Source: Serpens sp035497915 | GTDB taxonomy: Bacteria > Pseudomonadota > Gammaproteobacteria > Pseudomonadales > Pseudomonadaceae | Assembly: GCF_035497915.1 (NCBI RefSeq) | Contig: NZ_DATJCS010000025.1 | Coordinates: 62,001-126,000, forward strand | Direction of reading: 5' to 3' | Length of the DNA: 64,000 bases | In this document: one piece after another, positions 62,327-64,000 of the stretch | Layout: each line of letters begins with the position of its first letter | How positions within the stretch are numbered: the stretch's first letter is position 1 | The notes under the pieces: generated by a model | What the model saw: only the letters and a program-made list of their open reading frames with translations | Database searches by the model: none | What the model was told of the DNA's origin: nothing | Translations under genes and position numbers: made by a program

Positions 62327-63643
62327 CTAGTAGCGATACAACTCCAGCGCCGCCGGCAGCTCCCAGGTGGCGATGCCGCCGAGCAGCGCCAGGCAGGCCG
62401 GCAGGATCAGCCACCAGGCGTGCGCCGGCAGCGCCGCCAGCGGCGTACGCCACTGCAAAGTGGCCAGGCTGGCGCCGCACAGGGTGGCCGCCAGCAGCGC
62501 GCCGGCGATCACATCGCTCGGCCAATGCACGCCCAGGTAGACCCGCGACAGGGCGATCAGCGTGGCCGGAATGCAGGCCAGCAGTAGCCAGGTCAGACGC
62601 AGGCGTGGCGTCTGGCCACGGCCGGCCAGCACCCCCAGGCAGAGGAAGAAGGCGAACGCCGCCGAACTGTGGCCGCTGGGGAAGCTGTAGCTGCCCAGCG
62701 GGTCGAGCAGCACCTCGGGGCGCACGCGGGCGAACAGCGCCTTGAGCAGGCCGTTGGCCAGGGCCGTGCCGAGCAATGTGCCGATGGCCAGGGCCAGCGC
62801 CCGCCACTGGCGCAACACCAGTAACAGCAGGCACAGCAGCGCGCCGCAGTACAGCTGGGTGCTGAAATCACCGAGCCGGGTGATCAGCACCATGGCGCGG
62901 TCCAGCCCGTCGCCGCGCACGCTCTGTACCAGCGCCAGCAGGCTCTGATCGAAGGCCGCCAGCCAGGGCCAGCCGATCATCAGCGCCGCCAGGCACAGCG
63001 CGCTGCCCCAGGCGGTCAGAGGGGTGGCCAGGCGCTGGCGGCGCAGGCTCAGCTGCACGGTGAAGGCCAGCAGCAGGCCCAATGCGGCGCCGATCACCCC
63101 GCTGGACAGCCAGAAACCCTCCGGCAGCGGCAGGCGCAAGGCTGCGCCGGTGGCCCAGCCCGGCAGCAGATAGGCGACTGACCAGCCGGCGGCGGCCACC
63201 GCGCTGATCAGCCAGAAGCGCAGGAAGGGCATGTCCAGCATGCCGGCGAGCATCGGCAGCATCGGGCGCAGCGGGCCGATGAAGCGCCCCAGCAGCAGGC
63301 TGGCGGCGCCGTAGCGCTGGAAGTGCAGCTCGGCGCTGATCAGCCATTCGGGATGCTGGCGCAGGCCGGGCAGGCGCCGGATGTTCTGGTGGAAGCGCCG
63401 GCCCAGCGCGTAGGACAGCAGGTCGCCGAGCAGCCCGCCGGCATAGCCGAGCAGCAGCACCTGCCACAGCTCCAGGGCGCCGCCGCCGGCCAGCACGGCG
63501 ATGGCGAACAGCAGCAGCGTGCCGGGGATCAGCAGGCCGACCACCGCCAGGCATTCCAGGCAGGCCGCCAGGAAAATCGCCGCCCCCAGCCAGTGGGGAT
63601 TCAGGCTGAGCCAGAGGTTGAGGCTGTCGATCCAGGCGTGCAT
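62327..63643 (-). CDS. DedA-PAP2 fusion membrane protein
   Basis: A 438-residue inner-membrane protein fusing an N-terminal DedA/SNARE-associated domain (LLGYAGGLLGDLLSYALGRR, then RFIGPLRPMLPMLAGMLDMP) and a C-terminal PAP2 lipid phosphatase. The PAP2 catalytic motifs are KALFARVRPE, YSFPSGHSSAAFAF and SRVYLGVHWPSDVIAGALLA. DedA proteins act as undecaprenyl-phosphate flippases and PAP2 enzymes dephosphorylate undecaprenyl-PP, so the fusion may recycle carrier lipid. The start at 63643 has only a weak ribosome site. Confidence 0.92.
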   Translation of the reverse strand: MHAWIDSLNLWLSLNPHWLGAAIFLAACLECLAVVGLLIPGTLLLFAIAVLAGGGALELWQVLLLGYAGGLLGDLLSYALGRRFHQNIRRLPGLRQHPEWLISAELHFQRYGAASLLLGRFIGPLRPMLPMLAGMLDMPFLRFWLISAVAAAGWSVAYLLPGWATGAALRLPLPEGFWLSSGVIGAALGLLLAFTVQLSLRRQRLATPLTAWGSALCLAALMIGWPWLAAFDQSLLALVQSVRGDGLDRAMVLITRLGDFSTQLYCGALLCLLLLVLRQWRALALAIGTLLGTALANGLLKALFARVRPEVLLDPLGSYSFPSGHSSAAFAFFLCLGVLAGRGQTPRLRLTWLLLACIPATLIALSRVYLGVHWPSDVIAGALLAATLCGASLATLQWRTPLAALPAHAWWLILPACLALLGGIATWELPAALELYRY

Positions 63644-63722
63644 CGGCGGCGGTCTCGCGCTTCGTCAAGGGCGCGAATGATAGCAGCCGCCGCATGGCGG
63701 CAAGCCAGGCTCCGGATCGCCT

Positions 63723-64000
63723 TCAGGCGTCGATATGGAACGCCTTGGCCGCCGCCTGCAGCTGCTGCGCCAGCGCCAGCAGCGCCTCGCTCTGCGCATG
63801 GGCGCTGGCGATGCGTTCCAGGTTGGCATGGCCAAGCTGGTGCAGCTCGGCGCTGTGGCGGTGGATGCGGCCGATCCCGGCGGACTGCTCGGCGGTGGCC
63901 GCCGCGATGCGCTGGGCCATCTGCACGCTGGCGCGGATGCCATCCACCACCGTCTGCAGGGCGCCATCGGCGCTTTCCGCCTGGGCGGCGCTGTGTTCGG
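63723..64000 (-). CDS. Methyl-accepting chemotaxis protein, C-terminal end (cut by window edge)
   Basis: The last 92 residues or so of a chemoreceptor. Reading from the edge gives EHSAAQAESADGALQTVVDG, then ASVQMAQRIAAATAEQSAGI, the coiled-coil pattern of the MCP signalling domain after its tip; the rest lies beyond the window. No start or sensor domain is visible here. Confidence 0.8.
   Translation of the reverse strand, partial: EHSAAQAESADGALQTVVDGIRASVQMAQRIAAATAEQSAGIGRIHRHSAELHQLGHANLERIASAHAQSEALLALAQQLQAAAKAFHIDA

Overview
The window looks like chromosomal DNA of a high-GC Pseudomonas. The evidence is the housekeeping gene order (ybeY-ybeZ-miaB, hemL, thiE-thiD, an aidB-like gene, amn, rluE, hrpB, rhlE; and mpl-ubiX), the mixture of GC-rich genes with short intergenic REP-type palindromes, and proteins that read like Pseudomonas orthologues. 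From memory (no search was run), positions 1-26900 follow roughly the PA3982-to-PA3950 order of P. aeruginosa PAO1, 30400-35200 resembles the PA3418-PA3413 block, 40100-43900 the PA4022-PA4019 block, and 58300-62100 the PA4011-PA4015 area. It is therefore probably a non-aeruginosa species of the wider P. aeruginosa/P. alcaligenes/P. mendocina group; the exact species cannot be read from the window. No tRNA, rRNA, CRISPR array, transposase or prophage gene was seen.

Layout. 1-2770 (minus): ybeY (cut by the window edge), ybeZ and miaB. 2947-6433 (plus): a small surface-glycan group, GT2 glycosyltransferase, DUF1820 protein, galE and a WaaG-type LPS glucosyltransferase. 6447-9972 (minus): a Sel1 protein, hemL, thiE, thiD. 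10129-18046: an AidB-like acyl-CoA dehydrogenase, a coiled-coil protein of unknown role, AMP nucleosidase, oxaloacetate decarboxylase, an Aer-type energy taxis receptor, RluE and a DUF2788 membrane protein. 18099-20363: an Lrp/AsnC regulator, a divergent candidate small RNA with a perfect terminator, a FieF-type metal exporter and a lipoprotein. 20648-28368: HrpB, an SDR, a membrane protein, a NYN-domain protein, an RhlE-type helicase and a flavoprotein.

28470-35174 holds a putative iron-regulated small protein, a 32-residue protein missed by ordinary gene calling, a SirB1-type protein, then leucine dehydrogenase with E1-alpha, E1-beta and E2 of a branched-chain 2-oxoacid dehydrogenase (no E3 here), and yebG under a clear LexA box. 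35343-41672 carries psiE, flavohemoprotein, yjdM, a dihaem cytochrome c, a LEA-type lipoprotein, a PhyH dioxygenase and an ExaC-type aldehyde dehydrogenase. 41809-45806 carries mpl, ubiX and an accessory FtsH-like protease. 46125-52097 (minus) is an acyl-CoA ligase, an NCS2 permease, an acyl-CoA dehydrogenase and a metallo-beta-lactamase-fold hydrolase, read away from a divergent FixL/FixJ-like two-component system (52280-55179). 55283-60352 contains three related small outer-membrane barrels, a methyltransferase, a small acidic protein and a lipoprotein that joins MORN repeats to a legumain/caspase-like peptidase. 60451-64000 holds lrgA-lrgB, a stand-alone LON-domain protein, a DedA-PAP2 fusion and the end of a chemoreceptor.

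Between genes two families of palindromic repeats recur. One is REP-like (cores such as GAGCGGACTTGTCCGC, GAGCGGCTTCAGCCGC, GCCGGCTTTACGCCGGC); the other is a longer palindrome with ends like CAGGGTGG...CCGCCCTG. They account for most intergenic space and, with a few true U-tract hairpins, probably mark transcript ends. The most notable non-routine items are the candidate sRNA beside the Lrp-type gene, the 32-aa protein with its own ribosome site and terminator, the duplicated barrel cluster with a decayed gene remnant, and the MORN-C13 lipoprotein.
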